64,000 nt of DNA from Nocardia albiluteola (lineage in GTDB: Bacteria > Actinomycetota > Actinomycetes > Mycobacteriales > Mycobacteriaceae): NCBI RefSeq assembly GCF_018860155.1, contig NZ_JAHKNI010000008.1:248001-312000 (forward strand), read 5' to 3'. Below, piece by piece: positions 16,451 through 24,597 of the stretch; position 1 is the stretch's first letter, and each line of letters begins with the position of its first letter. Below the pieces are notes generated by a model that searched no databases, was not told where the DNA came from, and worked only from the letters and a program-made list of their open reading frames with translations. Position numbers and translations under genes: made by a program.

Positions 16451-17140
16451 GTGACGATCACCCACTCCCCCGGCCCGTTGGGCGAACCATCGCCCAACGG
16501 GCCGGGGTTCCGGACGAACACGGCCGCACAGATCCAGCGCTTCCACCACCCCACGACCCGAGCCTTGCTGGCGAGTGAGAATCTGACGACCACGGCACTC
16601 GAGCACCTGCTCGCGGATGGTCTGAGCGTGCGGGTCATACGTCAGGACGAGGTTCCCGCCCGTGTGGTGCCCGCGTTCATTGCCGGTGTTCTCCAGCTGC
16701 GGGTAGCCGACCGTGCCTTGATCCGGCGCTCGTGCCTGGCCACTCCCGAGCAGACTGTGTCGATCAATTACGTTGCGGCCGTGGCACAACCGGCTCACAC
16801 GAGCGGGCTGGCCGATCTGGGTACCTCGATCGGGCACGGATTGATCGCCCGCGGCCTGAGCCAGCGCCGCCGGATCCTGTGGGCGGGCGCCAGGACGTGG
16901 CCGGACGGGCGTGCCTGCGCTGCCCGGGCGTACGTGATGTCATTGGGTGACCGCCCCGTGTGCTGGATTCGCGAGGCATTCAACCCGGACATCGTCCCGG
17001 CACAGCAGGCCATGGTGTGGCTGCCCGAACCCGAGCTGCGCGACGAACCCGACCCTGCGGAGCGCGACCTCACCTGGAACCCTGCTACCGCACCGTCCAG
17101 TACTCCCGCAGCGGGCCCGAGTAGGAGATGCCAGAGTTGA
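16451..17140 (+). CDS. Chorismate-lyase-like protein (DUF98/UbiC-related)
   Basis: A 229-residue protein with the layout of actinobacterial chorismate pyruvate-lyases: RALLASENLTTTALEHLL at the front, DRALIRRSCL (a conserved Arg) in the middle, GLIARGLSQRR, and CWIREAFNP with the conserved Glu near the end. In the family these make 4-hydroxybenzoate from chorismate. If so it would supply the halogenase with a phenol. The GTG start at 16451 follows GGAG; an ATG at 16439 is also in frame. A perfect 17-bp inverted repeat lies within its first codons. It overlaps the antiporter gene by 13 nt. Family call moderate, reaction inferred. Confidence 0.65.
   Translation: MTITHSPGPLGEPSPNGPGFRTNTAAQIQRFHHPTTRALLASENLTTTALEHLLADGLSVRVIRQDEVPARVVPAFIAGVLQLRVADRALIRRSCLATPEQTVSINYVAAVAQPAHTSGLADLGTSIGHGLIARGLSQRRRILWAGARTWPDGRACAARAYVMSLGDRPVCWIREAFNPDIVPAQQAMVWLPEPELRDEPDPAERDLTWNPATAPSSTPAAGPSRRCQS
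16468..16507. repeat. Perfect 17-bp inverted repeat at the 5' end of the chorismate-lyase-like gene
   Basis: Left arm 16468-16484 (CCCCGGCCCGTTGGGCG), six-nt loop, right arm 16491-16507. It sits 68 nt after the halogenase stop. It could act as a terminator or attenuator between the two genes, or block ribosomes near the start. Confidence 0.6.
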
Positions 17141-18429
17141 ACCTTCCCACCGTCACGGTCCTGCTGGACCTGGTCCTGATCATGGCGGCGGCCCACATCC
17201 TGGGATGGTTGGCCGAGAAGCTCGGCCAACCACCGGTGATCGGCGAGATCGCGGCCGGAATCCTGGCCGGCCCCGCCATCATCGGGCATCACCTGTCCTC
17301 GATACTGTTCCCGCAAGACGCCCGCTCTTCCCTCAATCTGCTGGCCAATATCGGCGTGACCGTGTTCATGTTCGCCGCCGGCCTGGAACTCGATCGCGGC
17401 ATCTTCACCGGTGCTCGCCGCTCGATCCCCACAGTGTCGGCGGTGGCCTATATAGCGCCATTCGTGTTGGGCAGCGGCCTCGCGGTCACCGTCCTGACGC
17501 GCTACCAGACCGGCCACCGGCTACACTTCGCCCTCTACATCGGCTGCGCGCTGGCCGTGACCGCCTTCCCGGTGCTGGCCCGGATCCTGCACGACCGCAA
17601 CCTGATACACACCGAGATCGGCCAGATCAGCCTGGCATGCGCGGCGCTGGTAGACATCGCGGCGTGGACGGTACTGGCCGTGGTCCTGGCACTGGCACAT
17701 CCGGGTAGCACCCCGTGGCGGCTGACCCTGCTCATCCCTCTTGTCGGGCTGCTGTGGTGGGTTCTGCGGCCGATGCTGGAGCGGATCTCCCAGGTCGGCA
17801 CCGCCCACACGATGATCGTGCTCGGCATCAGTGGCGCGCTGGCCGTCGCGGCGATCACCGAATGGATCGGATTGCACCTGATCTTCGGCGCTTTCGCGTT
17901 CGGGGTCATCTTCCCCCGCGAACGCCGCCGAACCGTGGAATCCGGCGTACACGTCCTGAGCGCGATCCTGCTACCCGGGTTCTTCGTCGTCGCGGGCCTG
18001 GCCGTCGATCTCAGCTCGATCGACTCGACCGCGATCGGTGAACTCGTGATCATCATCGCCGCCGCGGTGCTGGGCAAAATCGGCAGCGTCTACCTCGCCG
18101 CCCGCCTTACCGGGATGCAGGCAAGACCAGCAGCCGCGGTGGCAGCGTTGCTCAACACGCGGGGGCTGACCGAGCTGGTGATCCTGTCCGTGGGCTTGAC
18201 CACCGGGCTGATCGGAGCCCAGCTGTATTCGCTGCTGGTGGTCATGGCACTGGTGACAACTGCATCGACCGCGCCGATACTCCGCGTGCTCGGCATGGCT
18301 CACAGCCCCCGCGAGACCCCGCCCGCGGCACATGCCGCCGGGACGATCGCCCCCGTTACTACACAACCGCACGGCGTGGGCGATGCTGCCTTGCTGACCG
18401 ACGCTGAGCCGGACAGCGCTACTCGATAA
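17128..18429 (+). CDS. CPA2-family Na+(K+)/H+ antiporter
   Basis: A 433-residue cation:proton antiporter with about 12 membrane segments (residues 5-395) and a short disordered tail. PPVIGEIAAGILAGP and LNTRGLTELVIL are typical of KefB/NapA-like CPA2 transporters, but the TrkA-N nucleotide domain of KefB/C is missing. Similar antiporters sit in many actinobacterial biosynthetic clusters and are thought to help export or ion balance; that role is inferred. It overlaps the upstream gene by 13 nt, so the two are co-translated. Confidence 0.9.
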   Translation: MPELNLPTVTVLLDLVLIMAAAHILGWLAEKLGQPPVIGEIAAGILAGPAIIGHHLSSILFPQDARSSLNLLANIGVTVFMFAAGLELDRGIFTGARRSIPTVSAVAYIAPFVLGSGLAVTVLTRYQTGHRLHFALYIGCALAVTAFPVLARILHDRNLIHTEIGQISLACAALVDIAAWTVLAVVLALAHPGSTPWRLTLLIPLVGLLWWVLRPMLERISQVGTAHTMIVLGISGALAVAAITEWIGLHLIFGAFAFGVIFPRERRRTVESGVHVLSAILLPGFFVVAGLAVDLSSIDSTAIGELVIIIAAAVLGKIGSVYLAARLTGMQARPAAAVAALLNTRGLTELVILSVGLTTGLIGAQLYSLLVVMALVTTASTAPILRVLGMAHSPRETPPAAHAAGTIAPVTTQPHGVGDAALLTDAEPDSATR

Positions 18430-18929
18430 CCACGGATGGCGTCCGGCATCCGGTTGTCGGAAGTCATCCCCTTTCGCCGAGTAGGCCTACCAGAACGTAA
18501 CATGTTGTACAGCAGCGTTTTACGATCAGTATCCGCGCGGACCGTCACGCACCTCAACGGGTGCGTGGGCACTGACCGTTCACCCTCCGCGCGACTCATG
18601 CGAGGCACCGGAAATGCAACGCGGAATACACTGCGGCGCAGTAGTATTCGCGTGAGTCGTGCCCGGCGTCGAAGACCTTGGGCGGCAGCACCCAGCGGTG
18701 GGGGTGTGAACGTAGCACCCATGTTTGCGAGCCTATCGTCGTCGTCGCTGCTATGTTGCTTGCGTGGGCGAAGCGCCAAGTACCGCACAACAGTTGAGCA
18801 CATGCTATCGATCGGTCCCCGCGACTATCCGGCACAAGGCCGTCCTCGTGCTACCCATGTGAGCGCGCCAGCCTGCCGTGATCGCATCAGTTTCCCGTCG
18901 TATTCCTGTTCCAGTCCGGAGTCACGTCT
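18430..18929. other. Intergenic region between antiporter and first P450
   Basis: 500 nt with no supported gene in either strand; open frames here have no family features. It presumably holds the promoter of the P450 gene, but no clear box was recognised. Confidence 0.4.
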
Positions 18930-20219
18930 TTGACCACATCACAGTCACCTGTCCCCGAGTCCCACACCACGGCCACCGGAACCTGCCCCGTCCAGCACGG
19001 CGCATCGTTGGAGGTCGATCCGGACCGGTTCCCGATGTATACACCCGAGTTCGTCGCCGACCCCAACAAGACCTACGACCAGATGCGCAAGCAAGAACGC
19101 ACGTTGGTTCCTGTCGAATTGGCTCCGGGCGTTCCGGCCTACCTGTGTATCGGCTACAAGGCCGCGGTCCGCATCCTCAACGACCCGGAACATTTCCCGG
19201 CTGATCCGCGCACCTGGCAGAAGAGTGTTCCCGCTGATTCACCGATCCTGCCGATGATGGGGTGGCTGCCAGCGGCCCGCAACAACACTGGCGCCACCCA
19301 TCTGCGCTACCGCGAGCCATCGGTGGTGGCGATCGATAACATCCACCAGACCGCCATCCGAGCCATGGTCGACAAGGCTGCTGTCCCGGTGATCGCATCA
19401 TTCTGCGAAAACGGCAGCGCGGACCTGGTGATGCAGTACGCGTTCCCTCTGATACTCGACGTGCTCAATCAGATGTGCGGTTGCCCCGGCGAGATCGGCG
19501 AGCGGGTCGCAGTCGGTATGGCCGATCGCTTCGACTCCGACCGCGTCAAGGCCAAGCAAGGCATGGTGATGCTCAAGCAGGCGCTGATGGAGCTGATCGC
19601 GCTCAAGCGCGAGCACCCCGGCGACGACGTCACCTCACACCTGGCTCATCACCCCAACGGCCTCGACGATGACGAGGTATTCGCGCAGCTGATGAGCTTC
19701 TACGGTGCGGGATTCGAGGCTCAGCGCACCTTTCTGGCCAATGCGCTGCTGCTCATCTTCACCGATCCGCGATTCCAGACCACCGAGGAAGGCCGCAACC
19801 TGTCGACCGCCCATGCGCTCGATGAGGTCTTGTTCAACAACCCGCCGATGTCGAACTTCTGCACCACCTATCCGCGGCAACCCATCCAGATCGACGGCGT
19901 GTGGTTACCGGCCGACCAGCCTGTACTGATCAGCCTCGCCGCATGCAACAACGACCCTCGTGAGCGCGGCGAAGGCACCAAGAGCATCGGCAACCGCTCA
20001 CACCTCGCCTGGAGCACCGGCCCGCACGCCTGCCCCGCCAAAGACGTGGCCTACCAGACCGTCCAGAACGCCATCGACCAACTCTTCGACCGTGTGGGTG
20101 AAATCCAGCTGGCAATCGAGCCCGAGCAGTTGAAGTGGCGGCCGGGCCCCTTCCACCGTGCACTGGTCGAGATGCCCGTGAACTTCACGCCGATCGAGAC
20201 GAAACTGATGATGATGTAG
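18930..20219 (+). CDS. Cytochrome P450 lacking the ExxR arginine (P450-1)
   Basis: A 429-residue P450. The haem-ligand loop is HLAWSTGPHACPAKD with Cys368. The K-helix ExxR, otherwise nearly universal, reads EVLF (299-302), so the Arg is absent; the I-helix has GAGFEAQ instead of AGxET. Both features recall the Streptomyces CYP157 group, a known exception to ExxR. The TTG start has GGAG eight nt upstream. Redox partners are not encoded nearby. It runs opposite to the other two P450s of the locus. Likely an oxygenase or coupling enzyme for the locus product; the substrate is unknown. Confidence 0.88.
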   Translation: MTTSQSPVPESHTTATGTCPVQHGASLEVDPDRFPMYTPEFVADPNKTYDQMRKQERTLVPVELAPGVPAYLCIGYKAAVRILNDPEHFPADPRTWQKSVPADSPILPMMGWLPAARNNTGATHLRYREPSVVAIDNIHQTAIRAMVDKAAVPVIASFCENGSADLVMQYAFPLILDVLNQMCGCPGEIGERVAVGMADRFDSDRVKAKQGMVMLKQALMELIALKREHPGDDVTSHLAHHPNGLDDDEVFAQLMSFYGAGFEAQRTFLANALLLIFTDPRFQTTEEGRNLSTAHALDEVLFNNPPMSNFCTTYPRQPIQIDGVWLPADQPVLISLAACNNDPRERGEGTKSIGNRSHLAWSTGPHACPAKDVAYQTVQNAIDQLFDRVGEIQLAIEPEQLKWRPGPFHRALVEMPVNFTPIETKLMMM

Positions 20220-20449
20220 CCGCAGCTCCGGGCCGGAGGGCCGGACAACCCAGTGCCCGGAGACGATGGGCAGGCTTACTGAAACGCCCTTGGCGTGCCG
20301 AACGTTCCAGGGCGGACATGGGCCACCCAAACAGCATGTCCGACAGATGCCCCGCGCCAGCGATGCACGTCACCCTCGGGTCCTGCGCCGAGACGCGCTC
20401 CACCCCAAAGCCACTGGCCAATCACTTATGACACATCAAGGAGCTGGAT

Positions 20450-20467
20450 GGGGCGTGATCACGCCCC
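20450..20467. repeat. Perfect 18-bp palindrome
   Basis: GGGGCGTGATCACGCCCC, fully self-complementary without a loop. That argues for a dimeric protein site rather than an RNA hairpin. No gene start lies close by. Confidence 0.55.
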
Positions 20468-20794
20468 GTAAGTGCCGTCGGGCGCTGTACCGCGCCCATT
20501 GGCCATCAGGCCGTTGCCCGCCCGAGGTCATCCGCCACCGTGCTACTACCCACATTGCCAATTCCATTACCGGACTTGATGTTACAGGTACTGAATGCGA
20601 ATTGGCCGATGCTCGGTAGCTGCGATCGGTATGGTTATCAATCCTTTGGATATCCGAGCCGATGTGCCTCGATCACCCGCGACGACATTTGTGACGCACT
20701 CGACCAGCAGCACCCGTCACCGCTCGAAATCTGTTGTTGGCGTTGCATAGTCTGTTCCGCGCGCTCAGACAGCCCGTCTCGGGCCCGAGTAGAG

Positions 20795-20831
20795 ACTCCG
20801 GGAGGGTGCCTGAGGGGCGCCCTCCCGGAGT
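20795..20831. terminator. Strong hairpin, likely terminator
   Basis: Sixteen-bp stem with one G-T pair: ACTCCGGGAGGGTGCC (20795-20810) against 20816-20831, five-nt loop. It lies between the plus-strand P450-1 and the minus-strand P450 relic and could stop transcription from either side. Confidence 0.6.
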
Positions 20832-20864
20832 GTCACCGTTTCGGTGTTGCCGGCGCGTGCGACC

Positions 20865-21065
20865 TCACCACGGCCGCGCCGCCACTACGGGATCGGTGTC
20901 CGGCAAGTAGTTCAGCGGTGGCGATGGGGGGAAGGTGACCCGCAGCGCCGTCAGCGCGCGATGGAATGGCCCTGGGCGCCAGGCCAATTCGCTGGCAGGG
21001 TGGGCCAGCTCGAGGTCGGGGAGGGCGTCCAGGAGCTGATCGAGGGCCTCGCCGACGCCGTATCA
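20865..21065 (-). pseudogene. P450 relic, C-terminal end
   Basis: Reads EALDQLLDALPDLELA, then RPGPFHRALTALRVTFPPSP and PLNYL, then an unrelated tail and TGA at 20865-20867. It is almost identical to the C-terminus of P450-3 (RALTALPVTFPPSLPLNYL), and the rest of the gene including the haem loop is gone. A truncated duplicate of P450-3, so the locus once had a fourth copy. Confidence 0.85.
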
Positions 21066-21224
21066 ACTGCCGCCGACCACGACATGAGTGCGGAGGCCAT
21101 GGATTTTCTAGCGATGCCGCTCCCCCGGATGTCCGCACCTGGGGTGAGACCGGGTAGCACCCGACCCGAAAAGTCACACTGTGGCATTGGTGATGAATTG
21201 GGAGGCCCGCTCCAGTCCGGTTGT

Positions 21225-21269
21225 GCTGTGCCGTCGTCCCGGGTGTACAGGCCGGGACGACGGCACAGC
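21225..21269 (-). terminator. Terminator hairpin after the acyl-CoA oxidase
   Basis: Perfect 18-bp stem, GCTGTGCCGTCGTCCCGG (21225-21242) against 21252-21269, nine-nt loop. It begins 12 nt after the stop of the acyl-CoA oxidase gene. No T-tract, as is common in actinobacteria. Confidence 0.75.
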
Positions 21270-21281
21270 GGTGGTGCGGGT

Positions 21282-23159
21282 CTACTGCGAGGACGGTCCG
21301 AAGACGGACCGCATGGCCCGCCGGAAGGCGGATCCGCTTTGCTGGTGGATCGGGTCCGCGGGTGGGATGGTGGTGAGTTCGGCGTCGTCCCAACCGATCT
21401 CCTGCTGCCAGGCACGCACGTAATCGCGCCGGAAGATCGGTCCTGGCAGAGCCGGTATGTCGAACGCGGCGACCATTATGGGTAGGTTGGCGATGAGCCC
21501 GGCGCGGTGGCGGCGTAGTTCCGCGGTGACTCGGGGCATGTCTGGGTGCGCGGTGTACCAGGCACCGCGGGCGTGGATGCGTTCCAGGGCGTACGCGGCC
21601 GCGGCGGAGGTGGCCAGGCTTGCGGCGGCGGGGTCGGCTGTCGAGGCGGCGGTGATGAAAAGGGCCGTGGCGGCGAGGCGTTCACCGGTCGCGGTGGACA
21701 GTTCGATCGCCGCCGAGTCCGGGCCCAGGGCGGTGGCGGCGGGGTCGTGATAGCCGGTGCGATTGCCGTGGGCGATGCGGCGTTCGCGGTCGGCGAGCAT
21801 GTCGATGTACCAGGGTAGGGTGTCCGGTGTACCGGGGAGCCGGAGCGCGGTGAGGTCGATGCGGGCCTTGCCAGCGGTGACCTGCATGATCTGGTTCTCG
21901 CCCTCGGCGACTCGTAAGCCCTCGATGACCGCCATCCAGTCGGTGAGGTGGTTGGCTCGCAGTGCGCCCTGTGCGCCCGCGCGCTGGATGCAGGTGCGCA
22001 CGATGTCGTGTGCGGTGTCGCACAGCAGTGGTTTGGCGAGCATCGAGAGGATGACCTGGAGTGGGTCGCTGCCATTGGTTGCGCGGAGGGTGCGTAGATG
22101 TCGTCCGAGCACGCTGGTGGCGTAGGAGCTGGCCAGGCCGGTGGCTAGGTCGGCTTGGACGGCGTCGCGGTCGGACATGCGGGTGCCGCCGCCGGGTTGG
22201 CGTTGCCGGGAGTAGTTGACCAGGCCTGCCAGAGCGGCGCGGGCGGTAGCGGCGGCGGAGGTGGCCAGGTCGAGGCGGCCGTTGTCGAGGCCGCCCATGG
22301 CGCGGTGGAATCGTTTGCGGGTGGGCAGGGCGCATTCGAATCGACCGTCGGGGTGCATGCGGGCCCAGTCGCCGCCGAGGAGTGCCTCGCGCGGCACCCG
22401 GACCTGGTGGAACCGGATGACGGCGTGGTCCATGGGTCCGTTTGCCTTCTCGGGCAGGCGAACTACCTCGACGCCGGGGGCCAGTCCGTGGATGGTGCGC
22501 AGTTGCAGCAGGAACGGAAGGACGCCTTCGTCCTGGCCGTCGACGATGAGGCGCGCGGTGACTACGACGTTTTTGGGGACGTCGGGGTCGGCGACGTTGG
22601 GCATGAATTTGGCGGCCTCGGCGCGCGGCGTATGGAGCAGGAATTGGCCGTTCGCGGGGTCCCAGGTCGCAGTGGTCTGTTGGTCGGCTCCGTTGGTGCC
22701 GCCGAGTTCGGTGAGTGCGAGGACGCCGACCGCGGCGCCGGTGTCGAGTTCGGTGAGGCAGTGTTGCTGGTAGGGCGATCCGTCGCCGAGGGTGAGGATG
22801 GCGCCGATCGCGAGGTCGAAGTGTCCGGTGAGGATCGGGATGAGTCGTGGGGCTGCGACAGTGGCCCAGTCGGCGAGCGCGCCGCGCAGGTGGGTGTCTG
22901 CGGCGATCTCGCGTGCGGGTCGTCCGAGGCCGGCGATCGCGGCTCGCAGAATGGGGGGTGAGAGAGCGGCTTGCTGGGCGAAGGTGAGGCCGTACTGTGG
23001 GGTGTCGGCGAGTCCGATGAGGACGTCGCGGACGTGTCGGTAGAGCTCGCCGTGTTCGCCGAAGATCACCTCCCGCAGCGCTTCGACGGTCACCGTGGTA
23101 TCGGGTGCTGTGCCGGCGGTGCCGGCGGTTGTACCGAAGTCCAGGTCTGTGGTTGTCAT
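21282..23159 (-). CDS. Acyl-CoA oxidase/dehydrogenase family flavoprotein
   Basis: A 625-residue protein with the architecture of peroxisomal-type acyl-CoA oxidases: helical N-domain, beta domain (VLALTELGGTNGADQQT binds FAD), and C-terminal helical domains. AEGENQIMQV near residue 435 holds the Glu expected as catalytic base. It would introduce a double bond next to a CoA-thioester using FAD, with O2 or ETF as acceptor. It is last gene of the minus-strand P450-3/P450-2/oxidase unit, 142 nt after P450-2. No CoA ligase is present in the locus, so the true substrate is open. Confidence 0.85.
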   Translation of the reverse strand: MTTTDLDFGTTAGTAGTAPDTTVTVEALREVIFGEHGELYRHVRDVLIGLADTPQYGLTFAQQAALSPPILRAAIAGLGRPAREIAADTHLRGALADWATVAAPRLIPILTGHFDLAIGAILTLGDGSPYQQHCLTELDTGAAVGVLALTELGGTNGADQQTTATWDPANGQFLLHTPRAEAAKFMPNVADPDVPKNVVVTARLIVDGQDEGVLPFLLQLRTIHGLAPGVEVVRLPEKANGPMDHAVIRFHQVRVPREALLGGDWARMHPDGRFECALPTRKRFHRAMGGLDNGRLDLATSAAATARAALAGLVNYSRQRQPGGGTRMSDRDAVQADLATGLASSYATSVLGRHLRTLRATNGSDPLQVILSMLAKPLLCDTAHDIVRTCIQRAGAQGALRANHLTDWMAVIEGLRVAEGENQIMQVTAGKARIDLTALRLPGTPDTLPWYIDMLADRERRIAHGNRTGYHDPAATALGPDSAAIELSTATGERLAATALFITAASTADPAAASLATSAAAAYALERIHARGAWYTAHPDMPRVTAELRRHRAGLIANLPIMVAAFDIPALPGPIFRRDYVRAWQQEIGWDDAELTTIPPADPIHQQSGSAFRRAMRSVFGPSSQ

Positions 23160-23301
23160 TGTGCTTACCCCGTGATCCTGCCGGTCTCCGCGCGCAGTGG
23201 TCCCTGTCGCCGGTGGCGGGTTGTTGTCGCGCAGAGCGTGTTTCGTGCCCGGGCAGGCCTGTAGGCGCTGCCGGGCGGTGATTGCGATCAGCGTGTGGGA
23301 G

Positions 23302-24582
23302 CTATCTCATGGGTGCGATCCTTTCTCCGATCTGCAGCGGCGGGGTCGGCGGGAAGACGACCGGTAGCGCTGCCAGGGCGCGGTGGAAGGGGCCGGGGCG
23401 CCAAATGAGTTCGTTGGCGGGCATCGCCAGGGCGATTTCGGGCAGCAGGTCCAGTAGTTGGTCGATGGCGTTCTGCGCGATTGCGTAGGCGGCTGAGCGG
23501 GCGTGTGCGGGGCAGGCGTGGGGGCCCGCACCCCAGGCGAGGTTCCAGCCGTTGCGGTTGAAGTCGCCGGTGTTGATCTCGGGGCTGCTGCTGCAGGCGG
23601 CCATGCTGGTGAAGACGGGTTGGTTGGCGGGTAGCCAGACGTTGTCGACCAGGATGGGATGGCGAGGGTATGTGATGCAGTAGTTGGCCATCGGCGGGTC
23701 GGTGGTGAGTGTTTCGTCGAGAGCGGCGCTGGTGGCGGGCACGAAGCCGAGGTCGTCGCTGCGGAAGCGGGAGTCGCTGAGGATCAGCAGCAGGGAGTTG
23801 GCGATGAGGTTCTGGGGGCCTTCGCTGCTGGCGGAGTAGATCGTGACGAGTTGGTGGACCATTTCCTCGTCGGTGAGCTCGGCGGGGTGCTGGACGAGGC
23901 GGGTGGTGATGTCGTCGGCGGGTTGGGCGCGTTTGCTCTGGGTGAGTTCGATGAGGGCTGAGCCGAACATGGCGTTGACCGTCGCGGTGTCCACACCCTC
24001 GAACAGGGCTGCGGAGGCCTCGGCAACGCGCTGTCCGATGTGGGGTGGGCAGCCGATCATTTCGTTGAAGACGGTGAAGGTCAGGGGTTGGATGTATTGG
24101 GTCAGCAGGTCGGCGGTGCCCTTGGTGCAGAAGGAGTTGACCAGGGGGATCGCCGCGCGTTCGACAATGCTGTGCAGGCTGTGCAGGTTCACTCCGCCCA
24201 GGGCGTCGTTGGTGGCGGCGCGGTAGCGGGCGTGTTCGGAGCCGTTGCTGCGCAGGGCGTTCGGGCGCCATTCGATCATCGGCATGATCGGCAGGTTCGC
24301 GGGCATGGTCTTTTCCCATGGGCGCGGGTCGGCGGAGAAGTGTTCGGGGTCGTTGAGGATTCGCACCGCTGTGGAGTATCCGATGACCAGGGTGGCGGGG
24401 ACGCCGGGCCAGATCTCCACGGGTACGAGAGTTCCGTATCGGTCGCGCATCTCGCGGTAGGTGCCGTGCGGGTCGGCCGCGAACTGTTCGGTGTAGATGG
24501 GCACCCGTGGACCGAGGTCTTCGATCGGGCGGGGTGGGGCGGCATCTGCACGCGGTTCTTGCGGCTGCTGCAGTGACGGCAC
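23302..24582 (-). CDS. Cytochrome P450 lacking the ExxR arginine (P450-2)
   Basis: A 426-residue P450 with haem loop NLAWGAGPHACPAHA and Cys357. The K-helix reads ETLT (290-293) in place of ExxR, and the I-helix has SASSEGPQ instead of AGxET. About 15 nt separate it from P450-3 upstream, so both are on one mRNA. The GTG start has AAGGAG eight nt before it. It is a paralogue of P450-1 and P450-3: all share YPR[QH]P after the K-helix and RPGPFHRAL at the end. Confidence 0.9.
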   Translation of the reverse strand: MPSLQQPQEPRADAAPPRPIEDLGPRVPIYTEQFAADPHGTYREMRDRYGTLVPVEIWPGVPATLVIGYSTAVRILNDPEHFSADPRPWEKTMPANLPIMPMIEWRPNALRSNGSEHARYRAATNDALGGVNLHSLHSIVERAAIPLVNSFCTKGTADLLTQYIQPLTFTVFNEMIGCPPHIGQRVAEASAALFEGVDTATVNAMFGSALIELTQSKRAQPADDITTRLVQHPAELTDEEMVHQLVTIYSASSEGPQNLIANSLLLILSDSRFRSDDLGFVPATSAALDETLTTDPPMANYCITYPRHPILVDNVWLPANQPVFTSMAACSSSPEINTGDFNRNGWNLAWGAGPHACPAHARSAAYAIAQNAIDQLLDLLPEIALAMPANELIWRPGPFHRALAALPVVFPPTPPLQIGERIAPMR

Positions 24583-24597
24583 GGGGGGTACTCCTTG

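Larger units (their letters stand above)
20220..20864. other. Intergenic region downstream of P450-1
   Basis: No supported gene. It contains the 18-bp palindrome at 20450-20467, a relatively AT-rich section around 20500-20750 with a Cys/Trp-rich open frame of no known family, and a strong hairpin at 20795-20831. Confidence 0.4.

Noticed and set aside
20582..20938. Cys/Trp-rich ORF as RiPP precursor for the P450s
   Set aside because: No leader-like conservation, weak start, runs into the terminator hairpin and the antisense of the P450 relic.
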